DNA of 7,233 nt from Spartobacteria bacterium. GTDB lineage: Bacteria > Verrucomicrobiota > Verrucomicrobiia > Chthoniobacterales > UBA10450. Made by a program: the position numbers and the translations under genes. The stretch is taken from contig JAJPJU010000304.1 in NCBI GenBank assembly GCA_021324035.1, positions 1 through 7,233 of the forward strand. The letters run 5' to 3'. Below, piece after piece: positions 1 to 6,474 of this stretch (positions are counted from its first letter, which is position 1; every line of letters begins with the position of its first letter). The notes below the pieces were generated by a model that saw nothing but the letters and a program-made list of their open reading frames with translations, did no database searches and was not told the DNA's origin.

Positions 1-247
1 AGAGCAGATTTACTCGAAACGGGATCGATCCGAATGGAAGTAGACTGAAAAGATGCCCAAGCATGGTAAACAGCGGATAGCCGGGTGGATGTGCGACTCC
101 GAGAGTCGCCGCAGCCGTAATTAATTCCGGCGTATCGCCGACCACAATGTCGCGCGCCGCAGTCAGAAAGTAGAGGAGCGCGGCGGCGAACGTAGCGACG
201 ACCGCTCCTAACCAGGTGTATCGCTCGCGCGCTACGAAATTCGACAT
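1..247 (-). CDS. DUF2723 (TMEM260-like) membrane glycosyltransferase, N-terminal part
   Basis: This gene begins at the ATG at 247-245 and runs off the left edge, so only the first 82 residues are visible; my own translation of the minus strand shows no stop. Residues about 13-31 are a hydrophobic first membrane segment. The stretch after it carries the family signature: GDTPEL (D38, E41), then LGVAHPPGYPL (residues 49-59, H53), then a short LLPFGSIPFRVN block (69-80). This acidic pair in the first periplasmic loop followed by the AHPPGYP motif is typical of DUF2723/PF11028, now named after the protein O-mannosyltransferase TMEM260. These are GT-C-fold polyprenyl-sugar-dependent enzymes with many membrane spans. 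The product should glycosylate envelope or exported proteins; substrate and sugar cannot be read from this fragment. It starts 16 bases after the serA stop, with no clear Shine-Dalgarno sequence, and is probably the last visible cistron of that operon. Confidence 0.88.
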   Translation of the reverse strand, partial: MSNFVARERYTWLGAVVATFAAALLYFLTAARDIVVGDTPELITAAATLGVAHPPGYPLFTMLGHLFSLLPFGSIPFRVNLL

Positions 248-263
248 ATTGGAATGCCGAAGC

Positions 264-1856
264 TCACAATCGAACAACCTGCGCGGAGCGAATGTCTTCA
301 CCTCCGCGAATTTGTTCCAACAATTCTTCACCCGGCGCGTTGTCGAGATTCAAAATGGTAAGGGCGGTGCCACCCGCTTGATTTCGGCTGAGCGACATTG
401 TGGCAATGTTTACATTATGCTCGCCCAGCAACGTTCCGATTCGCCCCACAATTCCTGGCCGGTCGGTGTTTTCGAGAACAAGAATGACGCCATTCGGTCG
501 CGCTTCAACCGGTCGGCTTTTGACGCTCACAATCCGCGGCGTTGCTCCAAAGAAAGCGCCGCCGACGGAAACGGTTTTTCCTTCAGCATTCGCCGAAAGC
601 TCGAGCAGGTCCGTGTAATCTCCGGCCGAGCTGATTCGCGTCTCGGTGATTTTTAATCCAAGACTTTCCGCAAATGCCGGAGCATTCACTTCGTTGACGT
701 CTTTTCCGCCGGCGTTTTGCAAAAAGCCTTTCAAGATCGCGCGGGTGATTGGCCCGGTGTCCATCTCGTTCACTTTCCCGCTGTAGTTAATTTTCAATTC
801 ATCGACTCGGCGAGGCGCGACCTGCGATAGAAAACGGCCCAATTTCTCGCCGAAGCGAAGATGCGGTCCGATGATTGACAAAGTTTTCGCGTCGAGGCTC
901 GGCATATTGACGGCGTTGCGGATGGTTCCTTCAAGCAAAGCGGCCCGGATCGATTGTGCGATTTCGATTCCGACACTTTCCTGCGCTTCCGCCGTCGAAG
1001 CCCCAAGATGTGGCGTCAAAGTCAGATTGGGCGCTGCCCGCAAGATTGAATCGTCCGGCAACGGTTCAATTTCAAAAACATCGAGCGCTGCCGCCGCCAC
1101 ATTTCGATTTTCCAATGCGGCCGCCAGAGCATTTTCGACGATCAATCCGCCGCGCGCACAATTAATAATGCGGACACCGCGTTTGGTTTTCGCGAGCCGC
1201 GTCTCATTGAGGAGGTGACGAGTCTCGTTCGTCAGCGGCGTGTGCAGAGAAATGAAGTCGGCGGCGCCGAGTAAATCGTCGAGTTCTTCCACCAGTTCTA
1301 CCTGCAAACTGCGCGCGCGAGACGCGGAGAGATATGGATCATACGCGATCACGCGCATTCCGAAGGCGATCGCTCGCCGGCTCAGTTCGCTCCCAATCCG
1401 GCCCATGCCGATGACCCCCAGGGTTTTATTATAGAGCTCGACGCCTTCAAAATCTTTCCGGTTCCACTTTTTGGTCCGCAAAGTTGCGTCGGCTTGCGGA
1501 ATCTTGCGGGCAACGTTCAGCAGAAGCGAAAACGCGTGCTCCGCTGTCGAAACCGTATTGCCGCCCGGCGCGTTTAATACCAACACTCCACGCCTGGTCG
1601 CCGTTTCGACGTCCACATTGTCGACTCCAACGCCGGCGCGCCCGACCACCCGAAGCTTTTTCCCGGCATTGAGAACGTCGCCGGTGACTTTCGTTTCGCT
1701 GCGAACAATGAGTGCTGCGAATTCCGGAATGATCTGAATCAGTTTGTCCGGTGGAAGCTTTACCTGTATCGAAACTTCGAGCCCGCCATCGCGGGAAAGT
1801 TCGTCGATTCCGCGCTGGGAGATAGCGTCAGCGATCAGAACTTTAGGTGGAGTCAC
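264..1856 (-). CDS. serA: D-3-phosphoglycerate dehydrogenase, long form with ASB and ACT domains
   Basis: The 530-residue protein catalyses the NAD-dependent oxidation of 3-phosphoglycerate to 3-phosphohydroxypyruvate, the first step of serine synthesis in the cytoplasm. The split substrate-binding domain covers roughly residues 4-100 and 285-320. The nucleotide-binding domain between them has the Rossmann motif GMGRIG (G150, G152, G155) with D173 at the end of the second strand. The catalytic triad is R235 (CARGG), E264 (EIEP) and H283 (PHLGAS), at positions close to those in long-form enzymes of mycobacteria and animals. Residues about 325-450 form the allosteric substrate-binding domain, and 455-528 an ACT domain (DRPG at 465-468), the usual serine-feedback site. 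The start codon is GTG at 1856-1854: the nearest in-frame codon group upstream contains a TGA three codons before it, so no longer start exists. Its start lies 16 bases after the methyltransferase stop and its stop 16 bases before the DUF2723 start. Function is near certain; serine inhibition is inferred from the ACT domain. Confidence 0.97.
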   Translation of the reverse strand: MTPPKVLIADAISQRGIDELSRDGGLEVSIQVKLPPDKLIQIIPEFAALIVRSETKVTGDVLNAGKKLRVVGRAGVGVDNVDVETATRRGVLVLNAPGGNTVSTAEHAFSLLLNVARKIPQADATLRTKKWNRKDFEGVELYNKTLGVIGMGRIGSELSRRAIAFGMRVIAYDPYLSASRARSLQVELVEELDDLLGAADFISLHTPLTNETRHLLNETRLAKTKRGVRIINCARGGLIVENALAAALENRNVAAAALDVFEIEPLPDDSILRAAPNLTLTPHLGASTAEAQESVGIEIAQSIRAALLEGTIRNAVNMPSLDAKTLSIIGPHLRFGEKLGRFLSQVAPRRVDELKINYSGKVNEMDTGPITRAILKGFLQNAGGKDVNEVNAPAFAESLGLKITETRISSAGDYTDLLELSANAEGKTVSVGGAFFGATPRIVSVKSRPVEARPNGVILVLENTDRPGIVGRIGTLLGEHNVNIATMSLSRNQAGGTALTILNLDNAPGEELLEQIRGGEDIRSAQVVRL

Positions 1857-1872
1857 AGCAAAGGTTCAGCGT

Positions 1873-2931
1873 TCAATCGAGGCGACGCAACTCCGCGACG
1901 ACTTCGATTTCAGCGGTTTGCGGAAACATATCCAGAGGCGTGATGGATCGAATCTCGAAACCGTGGCGAAAATCGCCGAGGTCGCGCGCGAGCGTTGACG
2001 GATTGCAGGAGATGTAGATCAGCGTCGCGGGCGCAGTATCGCCAATGGCTTCGCGGACTCGCAGGCCTAAACCGGTGGCTGGGGGATCGAGAAGCAAAAC
2101 CGTCCGGTCTTTGTCGCACTCGTGCAGAGCAGAACGAAGCCCGGCTTCAACATCGCCGGCAACGTAGGTTTCTTTTGCGGTAACGTTTTCATTAGCGGCG
2201 GCGATCGCGAACCGGTCCCAGTCAATTCCGACGATTCTCTCGAATTTGTCGATCAACGCTTTCGCGAAAAATCCTGCTCCGCAGTAGGCATCCACCAATA
2301 GCTGCTGATTTGGCGGGACAAGGGCGATCACAAGATCACGGAGCGCGGTCGCGACCGCATCATTAGTTTGAGAGAAAATGCGAGGACCGGATCGTGCCCG
2401 CAAAGTATAATGTCCGTCCGGAACTTTGCGGGCTCGCAAATCCTTGAGCTCGCGATTTACTTCGTCCATTGCAATCGGACAGCATTCGACATCGATGAGC
2501 CGATGGGAATCGCGCCGAAAATAACCGATCACTCCGTCCTCGGCGTGAACTGTGATGCGATTTCGATAGGCGTATGGCGAAGGCGAGGGGACAATCGAAC
2601 GCAGCGGGATATCTTTAATTTGTCCGATTCGTTGCAGAACATCGCGAACCTGACTCGTTTTGATTTCGAGTTGATGCGAGTAATCGATGTGTTGATAGGC
2701 ACAACCGCCGCAGCGCCCGAAGTACGGGCATCGCGGTTCGATGCGATGCGATGAGGGTTTGCGGACATCGACAACCTCAGCTTCAGCCAGCTTTTTCTTG
2801 TCTCGTGTGATTTTGGCGGAAATGAACTCGCCGTCGACAGTGAACGGGACGAACACAGCCTTCCCGTGTTCACGTCCGACTCCTTTACCGCCGAAGACGA
2901 TATCCTCGATTTGTAGATCGACCGTCCGCAA
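1873..2931 (-). CDS. RNA (uracil-5-)-methyltransferase, RlmD/TrmA family, with TRAM domain and Fe-S site
   Basis: The 352-residue SAM-dependent enzyme should methylate C5 of a uridine in 23S rRNA or tRNA. Residues about 1-57 form a TRAM RNA-binding domain (GGKGVGR at 14-20, then VFVPFTVDGE). An iron-sulphur site follows: C68, C74 and C77 in C-x5-C-x2-C spacing, plus C151 in ECCPIA, as in E. coli RlmD. The methyltransferase core has IFSQTN (Q188), motif I DAYCGAGFF (214-222), DPPATG at 282-287, the catalytic cysteine C309 in YISCNPSTLARD, and DMFPQTAEIE (334-343), whose last Glu matches the general base. The family normally has Arg after DPP (or DPA); here it is Ala285. The protein is shorter than E. 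coli RlmD (433 residues). The start is taken as TTG at 2931-2929 because the TRAM domain begins there and the upstream frame reaches the kinase stop after 12 codons with no ATG or GTG. Whether the target is that of RlmD, RlmC or TrmA cannot be told. Confidence 0.93.
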   Translation of the reverse strand: MRTVDLQIEDIVFGGKGVGREHGKAVFVPFTVDGEFISAKITRDKKKLAEAEVVDVRKPSSHRIEPRCPYFGRCGGCAYQHIDYSHQLEIKTSQVRDVLQRIGQIKDIPLRSIVPSPSPYAYRNRITVHAEDGVIGYFRRDSHRLIDVECCPIAMDEVNRELKDLRARKVPDGHYTLRARSGPRIFSQTNDAVATALRDLVIALVPPNQQLLVDAYCGAGFFAKALIDKFERIVGIDWDRFAIAAANENVTAKETYVAGDVEAGLRSALHECDKDRTVLLLDPPATGLGLRVREAIGDTAPATLIYISCNPSTLARDLGDFRHGFEIRSITPLDMFPQTAEIEVVAELRRLD

Positions 2932-2967
2932 GCCTGAATTGTAGCGGCGACGGATCAGCGCCGCATT

Positions 2968-5007
2968 TTATTTCGTCGGCGTGTTCGCGCTTCCCGCTAT
3001 CACTCGATCAATTGCCGATTCAAGCTTCTCCATTTTCACCGGCTTGACCAAATGTTCTGCGAAACCAGCCTCGAAACTCTTTTCGATATCGCCGTTCATT
3101 CCGAAACCACTGATTGCGATTCCGAGAATCGGCGAGATTGCACGAAGGTAACTCATCAACTCGATGCCGGTGCCGTCCGGCAGCGCGATATCGCTGATCA
3201 ATAAATCGAACGAACCGCGCGCCGCCGCCTCCATGGCCGATCGAACATTGTGGGCAGCTGCGACGAGGTGGCCGCGACGCACTAGCAATCGTTCGAGCGC
3301 GGTGCAGGTATCGACGTGATCGTCGACTAATAAAATTCGGAGCGGACGGGTTTCGGGAACAGGCGCGGCGAACTTCACGATGCGCGTCGGCGGTGGAACA
3401 GTTTTTATTGTTAACACGAAAGTCGATCCGCGATCGCGCCCTTCGCTTTGGGCGACAAGAGTGCCTCCATGGGCCTGGGTCAGCGATTTCGAAATCGCGA
3501 GACCGAGACCGAGACCGCCATAACGGCGCTTCAGCGCGTGCTCGCCTTGTTCGAAGGGATCGAAGATCCGTCCCATGATTTCCGGTTCGATGCCGATACC
3601 GGTATCCTTGATGTTTATTATCAAAGTTCCCGGTTCCGGATTCGTCGTCGAAATCAAAATGTCGCCGTTTTCGCCGGTGAACTTGATGGCGTTCTTGACC
3701 AGGTTCCAAATGATCTGCTGAAACTTGGCCGAGTCGGCCAGAACGTGATGAGCTCCTGCGCGCAGGTTTACCCGCAAATTCAGCCGGCGTTCCTGGGCTT
3801 CAGCCCGACAGATTTCGACGACGTCGCCAATGATTTCGTGCGCATCGATCGAGCCGAACCGGAGTTGAAGTTTGTCTTTCGCGATCCGCGTCAAATCGAG
3901 CAGGTCATCGATCAGCTGACTTTCCAGTTCAACATTGCGGCGAATCATTGATAACGAAGACTTCGCCATATCCGACGGCGACGTTTCCGACTCCAGCGCG
4001 TCCAGCGCCGCGATAACCGGAGTAAGCGGTGTCCGCAACTCGTGCGAAAGCATGGCCAGAAAATTATCTTTCGTGCGATTGGCCGCCTCGACCACTTCCT
4101 TTTGCTGCTCGATTGCAGCCTGGGCGCGATTGCGCTCGGCGATGGCGGCTGCAATTGCCATGGCCGTGATTGTCAGCGCGGCTGTCCACGATTGCAGCAT
4201 CAGCAGCGATTGATTTTCAGTCGGCAAAACAAACGGACCGTAGCCCTGAAGGGTTCCCCAAATCGCGATCGACGATAGAAGGAAAACGCCGGTAGCGGTT
4301 TCGCGCGGCGTAAATCGAAACGCGGTCCAGATCACGATTGGTCCACAAACAAACGATATGGGATAATTTCGCGCGGAAATTCGAAACCAACCGCCAAATA
4401 CCATCTCCGCCAGGCACACCAGGAGTAACAGCAGCACGCTCACTTCGATTGCCTGGGCGCGATTCCATTTGCGGCGTGTAGCCGGAATACTCCAGAGCAA
4501 TAGCAATGGCGTGAGGACCAGTGCTCCGGAAACGTCGCCTAACCACCAAGTGAGCCAGATTTTGCTGTAGGAGGACCATTGTGCGAAACCGCCGATTGCG
4601 AGAGACGTAACTCCGAGCGTTGGACTCAACGTCGCGCTGGCGAGCGCCGCCAGGGCAAACTTGAAAACATTTTGCGGCCGCTCGAAAACCTGAATGCCGT
4701 CAGCGAAACGGTTCACCAGCCAGGCCCCCACCAGCGCTTCAAGCGTGTTGCCGCCAGCAATTCCGAAGGAAGTAAAAATATTTCCGGCGTGCGTAACGTT
4801 TACGAAGAATGCGCCAATGAAAATCGCCGGCCACAGGCGAGAACCGAACACGAGCAGAGCAGCCAGCGCGATTCCCGTTGGTGGCCAGACTGGTGACGCG
4901 CTCGGATTGACGAGCGCCAGCTTCAAAGAAAAGTAGCCGGCGACAAAATAAATCAGCGTGAGAACGCCGATTGCGGGCAGCGTGGGAAGTTTCCTGGAAT
5001 TTAACAT
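2968..5007 (-). CDS. Hybrid sensor histidine kinase: MASE1 - HisKA - HATPase - receiver
   Basis: The 679-residue inner-membrane signalling protein starts with a MASE1 sensor domain (about 12-292). This has roughly eight membrane spans and the typical SPVWPPTGIALAALLVFG block at residues 38-55. A short charged, probably coiled linker (about 290-312) leads into HisKA, with the phosphorylated histidine H322 in SHELRTPLTP. The HATPase domain (about 424-536) shows the N box (N435, N439), the G1 box DTGIGI (D468), the F box FDPFEQ (482-487) and the G2 box GGLGLGLAI (497-505). The C-terminal receiver (about 556-670) has acidic pair D562/D563, phospho-acceptor D606 in SDIALPDG, S633 and K655 in VKP. 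All catalytic residues are intact, so phosphate should pass from H322 to D606. There is no HPt or DNA-binding output domain and no response regulator gene in the window, so its final partner is unknown. The MASE1 ligand is also unknown. Start ATG at 5007-5005; the gene probably opens a four-gene operon. Confidence 0.95.
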   Translation of the reverse strand: MLNSRKLPTLPAIGVLTLIYFVAGYFSLKLALVNPSASPVWPPTGIALAALLVFGSRLWPAIFIGAFFVNVTHAGNIFTSFGIAGGNTLEALVGAWLVNRFADGIQVFERPQNVFKFALAALASATLSPTLGVTSLAIGGFAQWSSYSKIWLTWWLGDVSGALVLTPLLLLWSIPATRRKWNRAQAIEVSVLLLLLVCLAEMVFGGWFRISARNYPISFVCGPIVIWTAFRFTPRETATGVFLLSSIAIWGTLQGYGPFVLPTENQSLLMLQSWTAALTITAMAIAAAIAERNRAQAAIEQQKEVVEAANRTKDNFLAMLSHELRTPLTPVIAALDALESETSPSDMAKSSLSMIRRNVELESQLIDDLLDLTRIAKDKLQLRFGSIDAHEIIGDVVEICRAEAQERRLNLRVNLRAGAHHVLADSAKFQQIIWNLVKNAIKFTGENGDILISTTNPEPGTLIINIKDTGIGIEPEIMGRIFDPFEQGEHALKRRYGGLGLGLAISKSLTQAHGGTLVAQSEGRDRGSTFVLTIKTVPPPTRIVKFAAPVPETRPLRILLVDDHVDTCTALERLLVRRGHLVAAAHNVRSAMEAAARGSFDLLISDIALPDGTGIELMSYLRAISPILGIAISGFGMNGDIEKSFEAGFAEHLVKPVKMEKLESAIDRVIAGSANTPTK

Positions 5008-5016
5008 TACCCGACC

Positions 5017-5037
5017 GCCGATGCGGATCGAATCGGC
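5017..5037 (-). other. Inverted repeat in the leader of the histidine kinase gene
   Basis: GCCGAT at 5017-5022 and ATCGGC at 5032-5037 are perfect inverted repeats around a 9-base spacer, 9 bases before the kinase ATG on the minus strand. In RNA this could form a six-pair hairpin just ahead of the ribosome entry site, or it could be an operator. There is no U-tract after it, so it is a poor terminator for the TIGR04073 gene. The rest of the 101-base gap (5008-5108) has only a TTGACC-like box with no good -10 element at the right distance. A six-base arm can occur by chance. Confidence 0.25.
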
Positions 5038-5108
5038 TTACTTGTCACGCCGGTTGCCGATGAGGTCAACCGATTTGTGCACGCAAGTCGGAAGTTGCGG
5101 GGCTACTT

Positions 5109-5516
5109 TTAGTACGACCGGCAGTAAGGAAACTTCGATTCGTTGCCGAGCTCGGGCGAGGACTCGGAATAACCGCCGTGAATCCACGGAATGTCGCTTG
5201 GCAAAACTGGACGGTAACTGTCGTGCCAGGTTGGAGACATGAATGTGAAGATTTCGTAGAGGCCGGTTGCGTGTCGTGCCGTTGAACGAGCAAGTCCTTT
5301 CACGACACCATAGCCTCCGGCGGCGTTATTGCCCTCGGTCTTGCTCACTTTGCAAACCGTGTCCGGCAATTCGGTTGAAGCGAAGAGGAAATTCGAGATG
5401 CCGCGGCCAAGTTTTCGGGTTGGGCCGTAATCGTTGCCGGGCGGATCTTGAATATCAGCGCGAAGGTTCGCGGCGAGGCTGCCGGCGATTAGCGCAACGA
5501 ACAGAAATTTTTTCAT
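5109..5516 (-). CDS. Small secreted protein of the exosortase-associated TIGR04073 type
   Basis: The 135-residue protein has a classical signal peptide (KK at 2-3, hydrophobic core 4-17) with likely cleavage after A20 (NLRA, then DIQ). No lipobox cysteine is present. The mature part matches what I recall of the TIGR04073 family: TRKLGRGISNFLFASTELP (33-51), then a CKVSKTEGNNAAGGYGVVKGL block (55-75), then ARHATGLYEIFTF (80-92), and a Tyr/Pro-rich tail. The family is named for co-occurrence with exosortase/PEP-CTERM genomes, chiefly in Verrucomicrobiota and relatives; its biochemical role is not known. No exosortase or PEP-CTERM substrate is present here, so the link is by genome, not by operon. 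Two cysteines (C55, C132) could form a disulphide after export. The start is the ATG at 5516-5514, with only a weak GAGCGG upstream. It lies 99 bases after the protease gene and 101 bases before the kinase gene. Confidence 0.85.
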   Translation of the reverse strand: MKKFLFVALIAGSLAANLRADIQDPPGNDYGPTRKLGRGISNFLFASTELPDTVCKVSKTEGNNAAGGYGVVKGLARSTARHATGLYEIFTFMSPTWHDSYRPVLPSDIPWIHGGYSESSPELGNESKFPYCRSY

Positions 5517-5527
5517 AACCGCTCAAT

Positions 5528-5566
5528 TCATCTAAACAACTTCTTCGACATGAATGCAACTTTCAT
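5528..5566 (-). CDS. Possible 12-codon leader ORF before the TIGR04073 gene
   Basis: An ATG at 5566-5564 opens a reading frame for MKVAFMSKKLFR, ended by TGA at 5530-5528, 11 bases before the start of the secreted-protein gene. It is preceded by an A/T-rich stretch (ATTAAAATG) rather than by a Shine-Dalgarno sequence. A leader this close could couple translation to the next gene. Nothing but position supports it; frames of this length are common by chance, and the peptide has no run of a single regulatory amino acid as in biosynthetic attenuators. Confidence 0.15.
   Translation of the reverse strand: MKVAFMSKKLFR
5531..5559 (-). promoter_or_regulatory. Weak sigma70-like promoter candidate for the TIGR04073 gene
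   Basis: On the minus strand TTGCAT (5559-5554) and TTTAGA (5536-5531) are separated by 17 bases, the ideal spacing, and lie directly before the gene start at 5516. Each box matches its consensus at only about three of six positions, so this is a placement guess. It would give a very short leader and would exclude the 12-codon ORF above. Confidence 0.18.
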
Positions 5567-5615
5567 TTTAATCGGACTTTGGCCGTACGACCTCGACTTG
5601 ATTGGAATTCCGAGC

Positions 5616-6329
5616 TTAGGAGTGGGGCGGCCCGGTGAAATAGAAGAGGATTGACCGGCTCGCATCGAACAGTCCGTGCGCAATGATTGCGATCCAAAGA
5701 TTTCTGCCTGAGACGAGCACGACAACTCCAAGCAGAGCTCCGAGCGTTCCAGTGATCAACATTCCGAGCGGATTTTGATACGAGTGAGAAGCGCCGAAAA
5801 GCGCGGCCTGAACGATCAATGCGACCGCCCAAGCGGCGCGGCTCCCGCCGAAAAACATGGCGAAGCCTTGCATTAGAAATCCCCGGAACATGAACTCCTC
5901 GTAGAACCCGGCGCCGATCAGCACGTAAACCACCGCCACTAAAGTGAGTCGCGAGTTTCCTTGCAACGCGGCGAACCGACTGAGATCGCGATGAAAGCCG
6001 GCTTTTTCCGACAGGTAAATTCCCACGAACACGATCGCCGCGATCGCAATTCCAATTAGTATTGTGCGTAGCCAACTTCGAGGCCGCTTCAACCCGATGT
6101 CGGCGAGCGTTTCTCCACGAAACCGGATCAGGGCCCACGCGATTACGATTTCACATAATTGGACGACCAATCCAAAGACGTAGCCGGCTTCAATCGTTTT
6201 GGGTTTGTAAATCGCCTCTGCTGCGATCTCCAGACCAAACACCACCGCAATCAACACGACGATGTCGACGAAATATCGGTACCGTCGCGCTGTGCTGGTC
6301 TGAACCGTGTCCAGATTTTCGTCTGACAT
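5616..6329 (-). CDS. CPBP-family (CAAX/Abi) intramembrane metalloprotease
   Basis: The 237-residue integral membrane protein has about six to eight hydrophobic segments (approximately 20-40, 48-69, 87-106, 127-143, 163-181, 187-207, 209-225). It carries the full set of CPBP (formerly CAAX prenyl endopeptidase/Abi, PF02517) motifs: EEFMFR with E144, E145 and R149; FGASH with H182; and HGLFD with H218 and D222. The glutamates and histidines sit inside the membrane and form the active site of the glutamate-type protease. Bacterial members have been linked to bacteriocin self-immunity, protein processing and anti-sigma cleavage, but most have no known substrate. Neighbouring genes also encode envelope proteins, though none is an obvious bacteriocin or substrate. 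The start is the ATG at 6329-6327 with a weak GGA seven bases upstream; no earlier in-frame start is near. A 12-bp palindrome lies ten bases before it. Confidence 0.92.
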   Translation of the reverse strand: MSDENLDTVQTSTARRYRYFVDIVVLIAVVFGLEIAAEAIYKPKTIEAGYVFGLVVQLCEIVIAWALIRFRGETLADIGLKRPRSWLRTILIGIAIAAIVFVGIYLSEKAGFHRDLSRFAALQGNSRLTLVAVVYVLIGAGFYEEFMFRGFLMQGFAMFFGGSRAAWAVALIVQAALFGASHSYQNPLGMLITGTLGALLGVVVLVSGRNLWIAIIAHGLFDASRSILFYFTGPPHS

Positions 6330-6339
6330 TCGTCCAATA

Positions 6340-6351
6340 TTAAGCGCTTAA
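6340..6351. promoter_or_regulatory. Perfect 12-bp palindrome before the protease gene
   Basis: TTAAGCGCTTAA is fully self-complementary and sits 10 bases upstream of the protease ATG. Its position, within the probable leader or promoter, fits an operator for a dimeric repressor. No sigma70 promoter with good boxes was found beside it, only an A/T-rich TAATTA stretch further upstream. A perfect 12-bp palindrome is rare at any single place but not by itself proof of a site. Confidence 0.3.
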
Positions 6352-6417
6352 CCCGATATCAGGACAGAATAATTACGCTCCCGCTAGTTTGGCGAAAGGG
6401 TTCCCTGAATATGCATT

Positions 6418-6440
6418 GCCGCACAGCGGCCTTCTGCCGC
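6418..6440 (-). other. Three-segment alternative hairpin between TonB-like and protease genes
   Basis: On the minus strand the order is GCGGC (6440-6436), AGAAG, GCCGC (6430-6426), TGT, GCGGC (6422-6418). The middle segment can pair with either flanking one, giving two mutually exclusive five-pair hairpins with loops of five and three bases. It lies 35 bases after the TonB-like stop and about 90 bases before the protease ATG. There is no U-tract, so it is not a standard terminator; it may protect a 3' end, act as an attenuator-like switch, or be part of the dispersed repeat element that continues at 6444. Confidence 0.4.
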
Positions 6441-6443
6441 CGC

Positions 6444-6471
6444 ATCTGCTATCTCCGATCTCCTATCTTCG
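6444..6471. repeat. Heptad tandem repeat, four units, consensus ATCTCCN
   Basis: Four exact 7-base steps read ATCTGCT, ATCTCCG, ATCTCCT, ATCTTCG on the plus strand, ending three bases before the TonB-like stop codon. Every unit keeps ATCT. Only pyrimidines and G follow it, so one strand is strongly pyrimidine-rich. The array directly follows the hairpin at 6418-6440. Heptanucleotide tandem repeats are known as a dispersed class in cyanobacteria (STRR sequences); whether this is a comparable family needs a genome count. Confidence 0.7.
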
Positions 6472-6474
6472 AGC

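Noticed and set aside
216..656. 146-codon plus-strand open frame opposite serA
   Set aside because: It lies antisense to the strongly conserved SerA C-terminal region, has no domain or signal pattern, and looks like a codon-bias shadow.
2740..2757. CGATG tandem repeat inside the RNA methyltransferase gene
   Set aside because: Only about three short copies, within coding sequence, explained by the codons for a basic stretch before the Fe-S site.
3020..3709. 229-codon minus-strand frame within the kinase gene
   Set aside because: The same strand is fully used by the HATPase and receiver domains in the other frame, and the product is an Arg/Ser/His-rich low-complexity shadow.
5581..5592. Near-palindrome GGCCGTACGACC between the protease and TIGR04073 genes
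   Set aside because: It has one mismatched pair and no supporting context; such 12-base near-palindromes are expected by chance.
5563..6138. 191-codon minus-strand frame within the protease gene
   Set aside because: The overlapping frame contains all CPBP motifs; this one is Arg-rich with no recognisable pattern.
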